From contig CAIJXT010000033.1 in NCBI GenBank assembly GCA_903824665.1, positions 110,061-174,060 on the forward strand: a stretch of DNA of 64,000 nt, in the 5' to 3' direction. This document shows, piece after piece, positions 17,116-25,050 of this stretch; position 1 is the first letter of the stretch, and each line of letters begins with the position of its first letter. This DNA is from an uncultured Bacteroidota bacterium. GTDB taxonomy: Bacteria > Bacteroidota > Bacteroidia > Chitinophagales > Chitinophagaceae. Made by a program: the position numbers and the translations under genes. The notes under the pieces are model-generated. The model was given only the letters and a program-made list of their open reading frames with translations, was not told where the DNA came from and ran no database searches.

Positions 17116-17691
17116 TTAGCCTTTATTTGTAATCCTGGCTCTTAACCTGCTCAAAGATTGGGGTTTGATACCTAAATAGCTCGCTATCTGGTGTTGTGGA
17201 ATACGCTGAAAAAGGTCTGGTCTATTTTGCAGTAAGTTCAGGTATCGTTGTTCAGGTGACGAAGTCCTGAACTCGTCGAAGTCTATTTGTTTTTTAGCTA
17301 GCAATTCTTCCGACAACTTTCTGCACATTATTTCAAACTTTGGAAATTTGCCGTTTACTTCTGCTTCCATATCAGAATTTGAAACTGAAAGAATACAATC
17401 TTCAACACAACTAATGAAATATTCAGAAGGTGCTTTATTGATAACGCAATGCGGTGTCAGGGCATCCATTTCTGTGTAGAAAGCGGTTGTTTTTTCTTCT
17501 CCATCTATTAGGTAAAAAGTCCGAATACAGCCTTTTAAAACAAAGTAGCTATCTTTTGATCTTTGTCCCTTTTTGAGTAACGTCGTCCCCTTCTTTACCG
17601 AGCGAAATATATCCAAAGAAACGATGGCATTCTTCTCTTCTTCGGTTAGAGCAATGTACTTTGATATGAAGTCAAATAGTATGTCTTGCAT
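17116..17691 (-). CDS. Crp/Fnr-family transcriptional regulator
   Basis: 191 residues. Residues 20-115 form a cyclic-nucleotide-binding-type barrel (RSVKKGTTLLKKGQRSKDSYFVLKG) and the C-terminus has a helix-turn-helix (RIPQHQIASYLGIKPQSLSRLRARI). It lacks the Fnr iron-sulfur cysteines and a clear cAMP-binding RxS pair, as is usual for the Bacteroidota subgroup whose signal is unknown. The neighbouring barrel-like gene is the likeliest target. Confidence 0.9.
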   Translation of the reverse strand: MQDILFDFISKYIALTEEEKNAIVSLDIFRSVKKGTTLLKKGQRSKDSYFVLKGCIRTFYLIDGEEKTTAFYTEMDALTPHCVINKAPSEYFISCVEDCILSVSNSDMEAEVNGKFPKFEIMCRKLSEELLAKKQIDFDEFRTSSPEQRYLNLLQNRPDLFQRIPQHQIASYLGIKPQSLSRLRARITNKG

Positions 17692-18100
17692 TGTTTTTAT
17701 AAGTTGTTAGTTATCGCCTTCTGTTACACTTGCCACCACCTCACTTACCGGCGCTTCATTTTGTTCAAATGTATATTGATTTAAAGAAAAATTGACCAAG
17801 CATGCCGGGTTTTAGATTTAGCAACTATTTGTACCGGCCAATACCATTCATCATTTCTATATATCAGTTGCGTTACCTGTCTGACCCTGTATAAGCTACG
17901 TTTAGCACCTTTAGGCGGTATCTTCCTGACTCCTCATTGCGGCAGGCAATTTTAGTATTGTCGTAAGTGAAACAATGAATATCCCTAACCGAACGGGAAA
18001 CAGAGCGGCTGGCGGGAAAAATGAGAAAGGGTGGGGAATTGTCGAAGTTTTTTGTTGAGGATTTGGAGAGGTTCATCGGGCTTTCTATCAGATAAACAAC
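17692..18100. other. Intergenic region at the left end of the tRNA-Ala island
   Basis: About 410 bp with no credible gene. It contains the leftmost island repeat (18021-18072). A 67-codon minus-strand frame at 17873-18076 crosses that repeat and has no recognisable content. Confidence 0.6.
18021..18072 (-). repeat. Island repeat A (related to repeat B and to the tRNA-Ala 3' end)
   Basis: About 50 bp sharing with 21671-21722 the segments TTTTTTGTTGAGGATTTGGAG and GTCGAA almost base for base, preceded in both by a GAGAA..GGG stretch. Repeat B in turn matches the tRNA-Ala 3' end. Repeats A and B bracket the ietAS pair. Confidence 0.65.
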
Positions 18101-20560
18101 CTATATTTCAATCGGTATTTGTATTGCAACTGGAGTGTAAATATCTGTGTCGGTCGAAGGAGTATCAATAGTCATTACCAAGCTATAATTGACTTGGGTA
18201 TTGTACCGCTCCAACTTCTTCCGAGTTTTCCACCAACCGCCTACAGGATATACCGCAATTTTGTTTCTTGTTGCCAAGTCAGCGGCTGTACCTTCCCAAA
18301 TATCCTTATGTATGGAACCTTTGTCGCGTAACTGACTTCCTAAAGTCCAGTTTTCGCCGCCTTCGGCAGCATAGTTTTCGTCACGTAGGGCACGGCTGAT
18401 ACGGCCCCGGAAGTTCTCCAGACTTTCACGTGGGTTAATCATTTTAAAACGTAATCCGTGCGATTTATAACTGGCTGATAATTCATATGTCTTGTTGCCG
18501 GGATTGGGCTCTATAAAATAGGAAAGGGTAATCTTAAATTTAACAATAGTGCCTAATAAGTCCTGTAGCACCTCTGTCGGCCACGGCAGATCAAACAAAT
18601 GGAATTCGTTAGTTTTTACGACAGATTGCTCCAGTTTAAACGGAGTCATCGTCCGTTCAACAATCATAGATAACGAATTATTCAGGCTGTATTTGGCTTT
18701 TGCAAGATTAGGCACACCATAGCCGATATGGGCTAACAAATCCTCTCTTTCAGTTGCGGTAAGCTGACCTATCGTCCGGTTCCCAAGCATTGCAGGTGTC
18801 CAGTCGGCAGAATGTACCATCAATGCCCGAATTGTTTCTGGTCTTAAAGCTGGATAAGCTACATACAATTCAGCAGCGAATTTTGATGCAAGAGCAGTGG
18901 CCGCACTGGTGTCATTAAAGGTCGTGATAAGGCTGCGACCAATTCCTCCTCTTGAGGTGCTAAGCAGTAACAATGACTCAGGGTCAATCACACCGCCGTG
19001 TTGAAGTGCGTTGTTTCCGCCTTCCATCACAATATCAGGCTTTTTACACCACTCATGCAGCCAGCCGATTGCGGTTGTATTACAGGGCGACATTGCTCCC
19101 CGTAAAGCGAGTAGTTGGGAGTTAGGAAATGCAACTTGATCCAAACTATCCTTTAATGTGTATGCGCCTACTGTTAAGGCGTTATATGACTGAGCCGGGT
19201 CTTGAATGGTAAAATCTGCATTGGATATCGGAGAGGTGGCACGGTCTTCCCATGGAAGATTGCCTGACGAAACAATGACGAGAATATTGTTGTTCGGTTC
19301 CTCCGTAGTGCCAAATAAGCGCTGATCTATGGCGGCCGACCAGGATGTAGGGCGGCCCCGATGGATGGTAGCGTCACACGTAACGGCCATGCAGATAATT
19401 CTTTTGAAACCTGCGTTTAGAAGTTCGCCGCGCGCTATAGCTTCCTGTGTTACTGCACCATATAGTACCGGATCATGTGGCGCATTGTCATTAATGAACT
19501 TTATACTCTCGAAGTTATGATAGATCTGTACCCTATCGCGGCTAGCCATCAAATCGGTCAGATCGCCGTATAATGCCAGACCGGCCATCGGTGTTCCGTG
19601 CCCGTAGGGTGTTCTTGTGTCCATGACTGTCCATGCCGGGTTGACAGAATCAAGATTCCTCTCCGGTATCAGGTTTTCTAACAGCGGGTGCGCCCTGTTA
19701 ACACCGGTATCTAACAGGCAAATAGATATATTCGATTGGTCAGAAAGGTTATCCACTCTCGCCGCTAGATCTCTTATCCAATCACCCTGTTCTTGATGTT
19801 CAAGAGTGGTAAAAAAATCGGCTGTTTCGCGCGGCTTTCGTATTTCCGCGAGCTTGTCAGAATATAAGACATTTTGTAGCTGTGTTGCATTACAGCGCAT
19901 TAGGTATACCCAATGTTCGGGAAATTTGAGATTTTCCGTGCTTACCTGAATGTTCGCCTCACCAATCCGGAGCCGGATTGTTTCTAATGGACTGATATTG
20001 TCTTGGTAACCATCCCGGCTAAACCAGATTTCCCACCAGTTTTCCTCGTCGGCCAGAGGAAACGGCAACTCCGGTTCCTGCCAGAAACTTTGCAGGGTAG
20101 CGGCCCTGATTTCTTCAATGTTCGCCATTAAAGGTTGGTTCTTGGGATTACCATTAATGGTTTCCTGTGTTAGGTATTGCTCAACTTTAGCGAGGAACTG
20201 CGTTACAGCACGACGGTTAAGGCAAACTGTTGCCTCATAGTATGTGTGGGTAATACCATCAGCATCCTGCGATGGCACAGACCTGTAAGAGGCAAGGCGA
20301 AAATTGCCTTTATCCAGTTTGTCTATATCGAGCAGCAGATCCAAAGGAGACTTAAAGACCACATAAACGCTGTCAAAGTCTGCTTCTTCCCGGAAGGCGT
20401 CTACTGCTGCATTGAATTGTGTTCTTACGCCCTCCCCATGCCCTTGTCTGTCTCCGATAGGCCGAGGTTCAACCTTATTTCTTCCCCGGTTGGGACTTGT
20501 ATATGGCAGCGCCTCCGCTTGGGTAGGCAATATCAGGTGTTCTCGTTGAAAAGGGGGCAT
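18101..20560 (-). CDS. ietS: Subtilisin-like (S8) serine protease, IetS type
   Basis: 819 residues without signal peptide, so cytoplasmic. The catalytic triad is Asp284 (ICLLDTGVNRAHP), His321 (GHGTPMAGL) and Ser552 (NDTSAATALAS), with oxyanion Asn434 in SSGN. The usual GTSxA box reads DTSAA. About 270 residues precede the protease domain and about 240 follow it. It starts 6 bp after the AAA ATPase stop. An AAA ATPase plus S8 protease pair is the ietAS arrangement, known from Agrobacterium plasmid incompatibility/toxin-antitoxin work and later from anti-phage screens. By that model the protease is the toxic effector and the ATPase restrains it; this is inference for this locus. Confidence 0.85.
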   Translation of the reverse strand: MPPFQREHLILPTQAEALPYTSPNRGRNKVEPRPIGDRQGHGEGVRTQFNAAVDAFREEADFDSVYVVFKSPLDLLLDIDKLDKGNFRLASYRSVPSQDADGITHTYYEATVCLNRRAVTQFLAKVEQYLTQETINGNPKNQPLMANIEEIRAATLQSFWQEPELPFPLADEENWWEIWFSRDGYQDNISPLETIRLRIGEANIQVSTENLKFPEHWVYLMRCNATQLQNVLYSDKLAEIRKPRETADFFTTLEHQEQGDWIRDLAARVDNLSDQSNISICLLDTGVNRAHPLLENLIPERNLDSVNPAWTVMDTRTPYGHGTPMAGLALYGDLTDLMASRDRVQIYHNFESIKFINDNAPHDPVLYGAVTQEAIARGELLNAGFKRIICMAVTCDATIHRGRPTSWSAAIDQRLFGTTEEPNNNILVIVSSGNLPWEDRATSPISNADFTIQDPAQSYNALTVGAYTLKDSLDQVAFPNSQLLALRGAMSPCNTTAIGWLHEWCKKPDIVMEGGNNALQHGGVIDPESLLLLSTSRGGIGRSLITTFNDTSAATALASKFAAELYVAYPALRPETIRALMVHSADWTPAMLGNRTIGQLTATEREDLLAHIGYGVPNLAKAKYSLNNSLSMIVERTMTPFKLEQSVVKTNEFHLFDLPWPTEVLQDLLGTIVKFKITLSYFIEPNPGNKTYELSASYKSHGLRFKMINPRESLENFRGRISRALRDENYAAEGGENWTLGSQLRDKGSIHKDIWEGTAADLATRNKIAVYPVGGWWKTRKKLERYNTQVNYSLVMTIDTPSTDTDIYTPVAIQIPIEI

Positions 20561-20566
20561 ATTGGC

Positions 20567-21547
20567 TTAGAATGGCTTTTTACGGTGATGCGCATACGCA
20601 ATCAACCTGTGTTCTGAGACCTCGCCTTCACCATAGACGAGATAGTCCTTGACCATATCTTCACAAATCCTGTGCACATCCGCATAGCTCAGTCCGACTG
20701 ATTCACCGGCGATCTTTTTAAAATTGAATTTCTTAGACAGCTTAAATTCGTGTAGTTCCTTTTTATATAGCCGTTGCAATTCGTCTGCGTTTGGCAGCGG
20801 GTATTGGATAATGTCGTCGAATCGCCTGAATAACGCCTGATCTAAAAATTCAGGGAGGTTTGTGGCGGCGATCACTACGCTGTTTGAGTTTTCTTTTTCA
20901 ATTTGAATGAGAAATGTATTTAGAACCCTTTTGATTTCACCCACATCATTTTGCTGCTGCCGAGTAGTGCCAATGCTGTCAAACTCGTCAAAAAAATATA
21001 CGGCCCGGATTTGATGCATGGAGTCAAATATCAATTTGAGCTTTGCAATTGATTCACCCATGTACCTGCTTATTAACCCATCCAGACGTATAACGAATAA
21101 TGGCACTGCAAGTTCACTGGCAAGTACCCTTGCAGACATTGTTTTACCGCATCCCGGCGGGCCGATAAATAAGAGTTTTTTACGAGGAGCTAAGTTGTTT
21201 TCTCTGAGTATCTCTATTTTTTTATGCTCATCCAGAATCCTCTTTAGCGTCTTTTCAAGAGCAGGATCGAGCACCATCTCTTTGATTTTCTCATTGGGGT
21301 GCGAAAGTTCGAGGAGATCGTTCAGCTCTTTTTGAGCAGGGTTGACAGGAAAAGTTTTTACAACACCGAATGATTGAGGCCGCTTAACTTTCGCATTATC
21401 AATGAGTTTTTTTAATTCGTCGGCCAATGCCGAATGACCGTTCCTTGCTTCGGACGCAGCAATTTGCATGGCGGTAGCGTAAAAGCGGGCTTCGTCGCCT
21501 TCCGCAAACGATTTAATAAGACTTTTTATTTGATCTGCTGCTGCCAT
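20567..21547 (-). CDS. ietA: AAA ATPase partner, IetA type
   Basis: 326 residues with a single AAA+ domain. Walker A is GPPGCGKT (129-136), Walker B is VYFFDEFDSIG (Asp187-Glu188), followed by sensor-1 VVIAATNLPEF and the arginine finger region ALFRRFDDI. A short helical N-terminus precedes it. It lies directly upstream of the S8 protease gene in one transcript. In ietAS systems both genes are needed and the ATPase counteracts or activates the protease. It is not FtsH or a proteasome ATPase, since it has no membrane segment and no protease domain. Confidence 0.87.
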   Translation of the reverse strand: MAAADQIKSLIKSFAEGDEARFYATAMQIAASEARNGHSALADELKKLIDNAKVKRPQSFGVVKTFPVNPAQKELNDLLELSHPNEKIKEMVLDPALEKTLKRILDEHKKIEILRENNLAPRKKLLFIGPPGCGKTMSARVLASELAVPLFVIRLDGLISRYMGESIAKLKLIFDSMHQIRAVYFFDEFDSIGTTRQQQNDVGEIKRVLNTFLIQIEKENSNSVVIAATNLPEFLDQALFRRFDDIIQYPLPNADELQRLYKKELHEFKLSKKFNFKKIAGESVGLSYADVHRICEDMVKDYLVYGEGEVSEHRLIAYAHHRKKPF

Positions 21548-21554
21548 TGCTAAG

Positions 21555-21562
21555 CAAAGCTA
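21555..21562 (-). promoter_or_regulatory. -7 box of the ietAS pair
   Basis: TAGCTTTG on the minus strand matches TAnnTTTG and lies 8 bases before the ATG at 21547, implying an almost leaderless transcript. No clear -33 box. Confidence 0.4.
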
Positions 21563-21630
21563 ATAAATTTGCTGAGAGGTTAATGAAACTTCTATTGGTC
21601 GCAAAATAAATACAGATCAAACATGGAATA

Positions 21631-21723
21631 GAAAACCGAGAACATCAGTTCGATGTTCCCGGTTGAAGTGGAGAAGGGCGGAAATATGTCGAACTTTTTT
21701 GTTGAGGATTTGGAGCGGTTTAG
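21631..21723 (-). repeat. Island repeat B: decayed copy of the tRNA-Ala 3' end plus terminator
   Basis: Read on the minus strand it runs GTTCGAC, CTTCTCCAC, CAACCGGGAACATCGAACT, then GATGTTCTCGGTTTT. The tRNA-Ala end runs GTTCGAC, ATTCTCCAC, TAACCGGAAACATCGAACT, then AGATGTTTCCGGTTTT. The T-loop, acceptor 3' strand and terminator hairpin are therefore all represented. The rest (AACAAAAAAGTTCGAC side) matches repeat A. This is what a recombination or accretion scar at a tRNA gene looks like. Confidence 0.7.
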
Positions 21724-21748
21724 CTCGATTGTTTAGAACTATCTTTAG

Positions 21749-22693
21749 ATGATGGAAATTAGAAAAGAGCTTAGAGAAAAGCTGTTTCACTTTTATTCAG
21801 ATACATTCCTAAATTTGGAAACCTCACTGAATTATCTAGGAGAACTGGATTTTTATTTGTGGATGAATAGCAGTGATTCGACATTTGGTACATTTTTAGA
21901 AAACGGTAATAATGCAGTATCTCTACATCATTTGCCAGAATTTAATTCATTGCTTCTAACTCAGGAAATCTTTGATGATTTTGGTGCTGCGTTAAATTGT
22001 TTCACCGTAGGATATTTTAAACAAACTCAAACTTTGCTCAGAAACACCGTTGAGTTAGCATTTCAAATGGGAAAAACTAAATACGATTTTGAGCACGGGA
22101 ACCTTTCAAATAGTCTTTGGGTAAATGGTATTAGAGGTATTGAAAAAATTAGAGACGCATCTGAGGAAATTTCTACGTTGAATGATAGCATCCCTGAAAT
22201 AAAAGATAAAATAAAGAAACTCAATAAACTCTATGATAGCCTGTGCTCATCAACTCATTCGCGGAAAGATAGGCTTAATATTATTAAATCGCCAAGGCAC
22301 GATTCAACTCTATCTGGTTTAATTTTTGAGCCAATCGAATTGCTATACACAAAGAGAATATTTATCTATACTCTTTGCTTAATTATAGAATTACTAATTA
22401 GCCTCTTTAAGGTACAACGAGATAATGACTGGAAATTACCTATAATTAAAACCTTAGAGGATGAAAAAGCGCGATTAAATGCTCTATACGGTTTGCAAAA
22501 TCAAAATTATGAAAAGGGGTTTTTGATTTTTCGTGAGAATTTGAAAATTACAAAAGAGAAAATTGTCGAAATCTATTCTGTTGACATAAATGGAAATTTT
22601 ATCGAGTTAACAAAAAAGAAATTACGACTTAATCAAACGGAAAGCAAAATATTTAAAAACGAATTTATAAAAAGGATCTTAAACGATCAATAA
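21749..22693 (+). CDS. Unrecognised AT-rich helical protein in the tRNA-Ala island
   Basis: 314 residues, predicted mostly helical, with no signal peptide. One hydrophobic stretch (RIFIYTLCLIIELLISLFKV, about 211-230) could be a membrane or buried helix. The pair LLRNTVELAFQM (about 97) and YDSLCSSTHSRKDR (about 163) resembles the R-x-E...H pattern of DUF5677-like helical proteins, but this is a weak resemblance. Codon use is much more AT-rich than the neighbouring core genes. It is alone on the plus strand between repeat B and a bidirectional terminator, which fits laterally acquired cargo. I do not assign a function. Confidence 0.7.
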   Translation: MMEIRKELREKLFHFYSDTFLNLETSLNYLGELDFYLWMNSSDSTFGTFLENGNNAVSLHHLPEFNSLLLTQEIFDDFGAALNCFTVGYFKQTQTLLRNTVELAFQMGKTKYDFEHGNLSNSLWVNGIRGIEKIRDASEEISTLNDSIPEIKDKIKKLNKLYDSLCSSTHSRKDRLNIIKSPRHDSTLSGLIFEPIELLYTKRIFIYTLCLIIELLISLFKVQRDNDWKLPIIKTLEDEKARLNALYGLQNQNYEKGFLIFRENLKITKEKIVEIYSVDINGNFIELTKKKLRLNQTESKIFKNEFIKRILNDQ

Positions 22694-22694
22694 A

Positions 22695-22730
22695 AAAACC
22701 GGGAACATACAACTTGCGGTTCCCGGTTTT
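22695..22730. terminator. Bidirectional terminator between two convergent island genes
   Basis: A perfect 12-bp stem, AAAACCGGGAAC (22695-22706) with GTTCCCGGTTTT (22719-22730), and T/A-rich flanks on both sides. It resembles the tRNA-Ala terminator in its AACCGGxAACAT core. Confidence 0.8.
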
Positions 22731-22776
22731 CACAGTAAGGTTGCCATTAAAAATCATGAGAGAGGAGGATATTTTC

Positions 22777-23502
22777 TCACCATGTGACGTGGTTCATGCA
22801 CGCCAATTCTGGAGTACTACGAACTTCGTCCAAAAACAAAGAATAGCTGTTTCCTGCTTTTTTTACAGGGCGTTCAGTCTTTAGCGAATAACGCTCATCC
22901 TTCACCTCCGTAACCGTGACTGGAATAGCCTTTCGTCCATTCCACGATACCCATGCTTTGTCCCCAGGAACAAACTTTTCTACAGTTCTTTTATCATATG
23001 GGATTGATGTGGAATCACTAATGAATACAATTCTTCGCTTATCATGGATTTCAAGCGTAGTTTTTTTTACTATTATCTTGTTTACATCTGGCATCTTCTT
23101 TTTCCGCAAATAAGTGCTGTATGTTTTCCATGCTCGGTCCAAAGTTTCTATCGCATCGTAACAAGCATTTTGATTATGCAGGTATGAACGATAATCATCC
23201 AGCGAATTGTATGATGGCCAAGTCTCATCGTTAGTCATATCTTTAGCCAAATCTCCGAGTGGAGAATTTCTGCTCGAGTGTCTCTTTAACCAATCGGTAA
23301 AACTCAATTCTATCGACTCGTCGACTATTTTAAAATTATCAGTCTTTTGATGATTGAGCGACCGAGAGCAATGCATCCAGTTGGAATAGCCACATGATTT
23401 CGAGACTATTTCAAGTGCTTCAATGTGGTTAACGCCACGTTCTTTTTTTATTTTTTTTGCTTGACGCTTAATGTAAGAAAGCGTGTGTTTGGGATTTTCC
23501 AT
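22777..23502 (-). CDS. YozE SAM-like-domain protein of the tRNA-Ala island
   Basis: 241 residues from the ATG at 23502; an in-frame ATG at 23556 would add 18 poorly conserved residues. Residues 5-50 (IKRQAKKIKKERGVNHIEAL..GYSNW) resemble a short helical module found at the N-terminus of plasmid- and phage-borne proteins. Residues about 65-135 match the YozE SAM-like fold (SFTDWLKRHSSRNSPLGDLA, YRSYLHNQNACYDAIETLDRAWKTY). The C-terminal 80 residues look like a beta, SH3-like module (FVPGDKAWVSWNGRKAIPV). The function of YozE domains is unknown; nucleic-acid or protein binding is likely. Convergent with the unknown helical gene. Confidence 0.7.
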   Translation of the reverse strand: MENPKHTLSYIKRQAKKIKKERGVNHIEALEIVSKSCGYSNWMHCSRSLNHQKTDNFKIVDESIELSFTDWLKRHSSRNSPLGDLAKDMTNDETWPSYNSLDDYRSYLHNQNACYDAIETLDRAWKTYSTYLRKKKMPDVNKIIVKKTTLEIHDKRRIVFISDSTSIPYDKRTVEKFVPGDKAWVSWNGRKAIPVTVTEVKDERYSLKTERPVKKAGNSYSLFLDEVRSTPELACMNHVTW

Positions 23503-23664
23503 GGAAAAATCTTTTAACTCACAAGAAAAAATGTCGCCCACCAACCACCCTTCCATTGTGAGAAAAGGTTTTTCAATGAATTTGATACAGCGCCAATACA
23601 GCTTTGCAACGGTGAGCGGCAGGCTTCTGCAAAGCCTCTACTAAAGGTAGCAAATTCTTGTCAA

Positions 23665-23703
23665 ACAAAAAACCGGAAACATCTTAGTTCGATGTTTCCG
23701 GTT
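23665..23703 (-). terminator. Rho-independent terminator of tRNA-Ala
   Basis: A perfect 13-bp stem, AACCGGAAACATC (23671-23683) with GATGTTTCCGGTT (23691-23703), followed on the minus strand by a run of T. It lies 4 bp beyond the tRNA 3' end and is partly duplicated in repeat B. Confidence 0.85.
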
Positions 23704-23707
23704 AAAG

Positions 23708-23780
23708 TGGAGAATACCGGAGTCGAACCGGTTACCTTTTGCATGCCATGCAAACGCTCTACCAGATGAGCTAATTCCCC
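23708..23780 (-). tRNA. tRNA-Ala (anticodon GGC)
   Basis: A 73-nt cloverleaf read on the minus strand. The acceptor stem GGGGAAT/ATTCTCC contains the G3-U70 wobble that marks alanine tRNAs. The D-arm is GCTC..GAGC, the anticodon stem TTTGC/GCAAA with loop ATGGCAT (anticodon GGC), and the T-arm ACCGG-TTCGACT-CCGGT. Discriminator base A; CCA is not encoded. Its 3' end borders the accessory island. Confidence 0.97.
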
Positions 23781-23869
23781 TTGGCTGGGTATTAGTCCGT
23801 AAAACGGATTGCAAATATAATAGCTTTGCCTGATTATTTCCGTAACTTTATTTTAAACTACGCCGCATC

Positions 23870-24040
23870 ATGAAACAAAGTATCTGGCAGCAGGTGGCAA
23901 CCTATTTTTACCTCCGCAAGCGCGACCCCAACGAGCCGCGAGATATGAGCCTGAAGTTTATGCATGGCATGAACCGTATCTCTTTGTTCATGTTCCTGAT
24001 CGCTATTATTGTTATGATCGTCCGGCTCATCAGGCACTAG
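23870..24040 (+). CDS. Small single-pass membrane protein (DUF6728-like, 56 aa)
   Basis: An ATG at 23870 opens a 56-codon gene ending at TAG 24040. The first half is basic and aromatic (QQVATYFYLRKRDPNEPRDM) and the second half is a membrane helix (RISLFMFLIAIIVMIVRLIRH). This layout, with YxRKRDPN and MHGMNRIS, fits a small conserved Bacteroidota family I associate with DUF6728; function unknown. It overlaps the convergent histidine kinase gene by 11 bp. Confidence 0.75.
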   Translation: MKQSIWQQVATYFYLRKRDPNEPRDMSLKFMHGMNRISLFMFLIAIIVMIVRLIRH

Positions 24041-25025
24041 CCGTGGTGTCGGTGCCCTTTAATACCGGCAGTATTATCTCAAAAACACATCCGTTTGGCG
24101 CATTGTCCTTTATAAGTATGCGCCCTTTGTGTCCGGCAACAATCCGGCTGCTCAGGTACAAACCCAAACCTGTGCCTTTTGTTTTGCGGCTTTCTTCGTT
24201 GCCTATCCGGTAAAATTTATCAAATATCTTCGATTTTTCTTGTTCCGGTATGCCGGGGCCCTCATCGGCTATACCCAGCACGGCCATGTTTTGTTTCTGG
24301 CTCAGCGTTACAGTTATCGGCTTGCTTTCGGGTGTGTATTTTATGGCGTTTTCCAGCAGGTTGTTGATGGCTATACGCAGCATGGCTTTATCGCCCTTCA
24401 CTTTACAGCCGTTTTCTATTTCCTCCTCAAACCGGCGCGAGTGCCTGCCTGCATATTCTGCCACGATCTCCTCAGCCATTTCTGAAAGGCTAAAGGGCTC
24501 CATGGCCGGCTTGTACTGGCGTCCTTCTATCTGCGAGGTAAACAGCATGTTGTTGCACAGGTCATTGAGCCGGTTCGACTCTTTTATGCATCGGTCTATC
24601 AGCATATTCCGCTTTTCTTCATCCAGCCGGTGCTTTTCCAGTGTCTGCAGGTTTAGCTTTATGGCAGCTATCGGCGATTTAAGCTCGTGGGTCACTGCCA
24701 GCATAAAGTTATTCTGCTGCCGCGACAGCATCATCCGCCGGCTGAAAGATCCATAAACCACTGCGGCACCTATCAGTATCACAATCAGAAATGTTGCACC
24801 TTCCGCCAGATACTGAGTCGTCCGGCGATCGAGCTCGGTTTTGAGCATGTCCATTTCATGTCTATAAATATTGGGCAGGCGCACGCTGTCTACCTGATTG
24901 CGCAGCGTCACCACTTCCTGAGCATAAATGCGCCCGCTCTGCTTCTGCAGGTTCATTTCCCAGAATACCAGCGCCGCTATGATGTAGGCAAGTATCAGGA
25001 TGTAAATAGAAGTGAATACGCGCAT
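24030..25025 (-). CDS. Sensor histidine kinase (orphan)
   Basis: 331 residues from the ATG at 25025. An in-frame ATG at 25115 would overlap pdxJ by 65 bp and adds no conserved sequence. Two membrane helices (about 5-22 and 75-96) enclose a small extracytoplasmic domain. HisKA follows (FMLAVTHELKSPIAAIKLNLQTL), then a HATPase with N-box NLLENAIKYTP, G1 DEGPGIP and G2 GTGLGLYL. No response regulator is adjacent. It starts 25 bp after pdxJ, so co-transcription with pdxJ is likely. Confidence 0.9.
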   Translation of the reverse strand: MRVFTSIYILILAYIIAALVFWEMNLQKQSGRIYAQEVVTLRNQVDSVRLPNIYRHEMDMLKTELDRRTTQYLAEGATFLIVILIGAAVVYGSFSRRMMLSRQQNNFMLAVTHELKSPIAAIKLNLQTLEKHRLDEEKRNMLIDRCIKESNRLNDLCNNMLFTSQIEGRQYKPAMEPFSLSEMAEEIVAEYAGRHSRRFEEEIENGCKVKGDKAMLRIAINNLLENAIKYTPESKPITVTLSQKQNMAVLGIADEGPGIPEQEKSKIFDKFYRIGNEESRKTKGTGLGLYLSSRIVAGHKGRILIKDNAPNGCVFEIILPVLKGTDTTASA

Positions 25026-25050
25026 TTCGGATGAGTAAATGGTCAGTAGA

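Noticed and set aside
17873..18076. 67-codon minus-strand frame left of ietS
   Set aside because: It spans island repeat A; no conserved content or signal.
18021..23780. Integrase or transposase expected for the tRNA-Ala island
   Set aside because: None of the genes between the repeats has integrase, recombinase or transposase motifs, so no mobile element is claimed.
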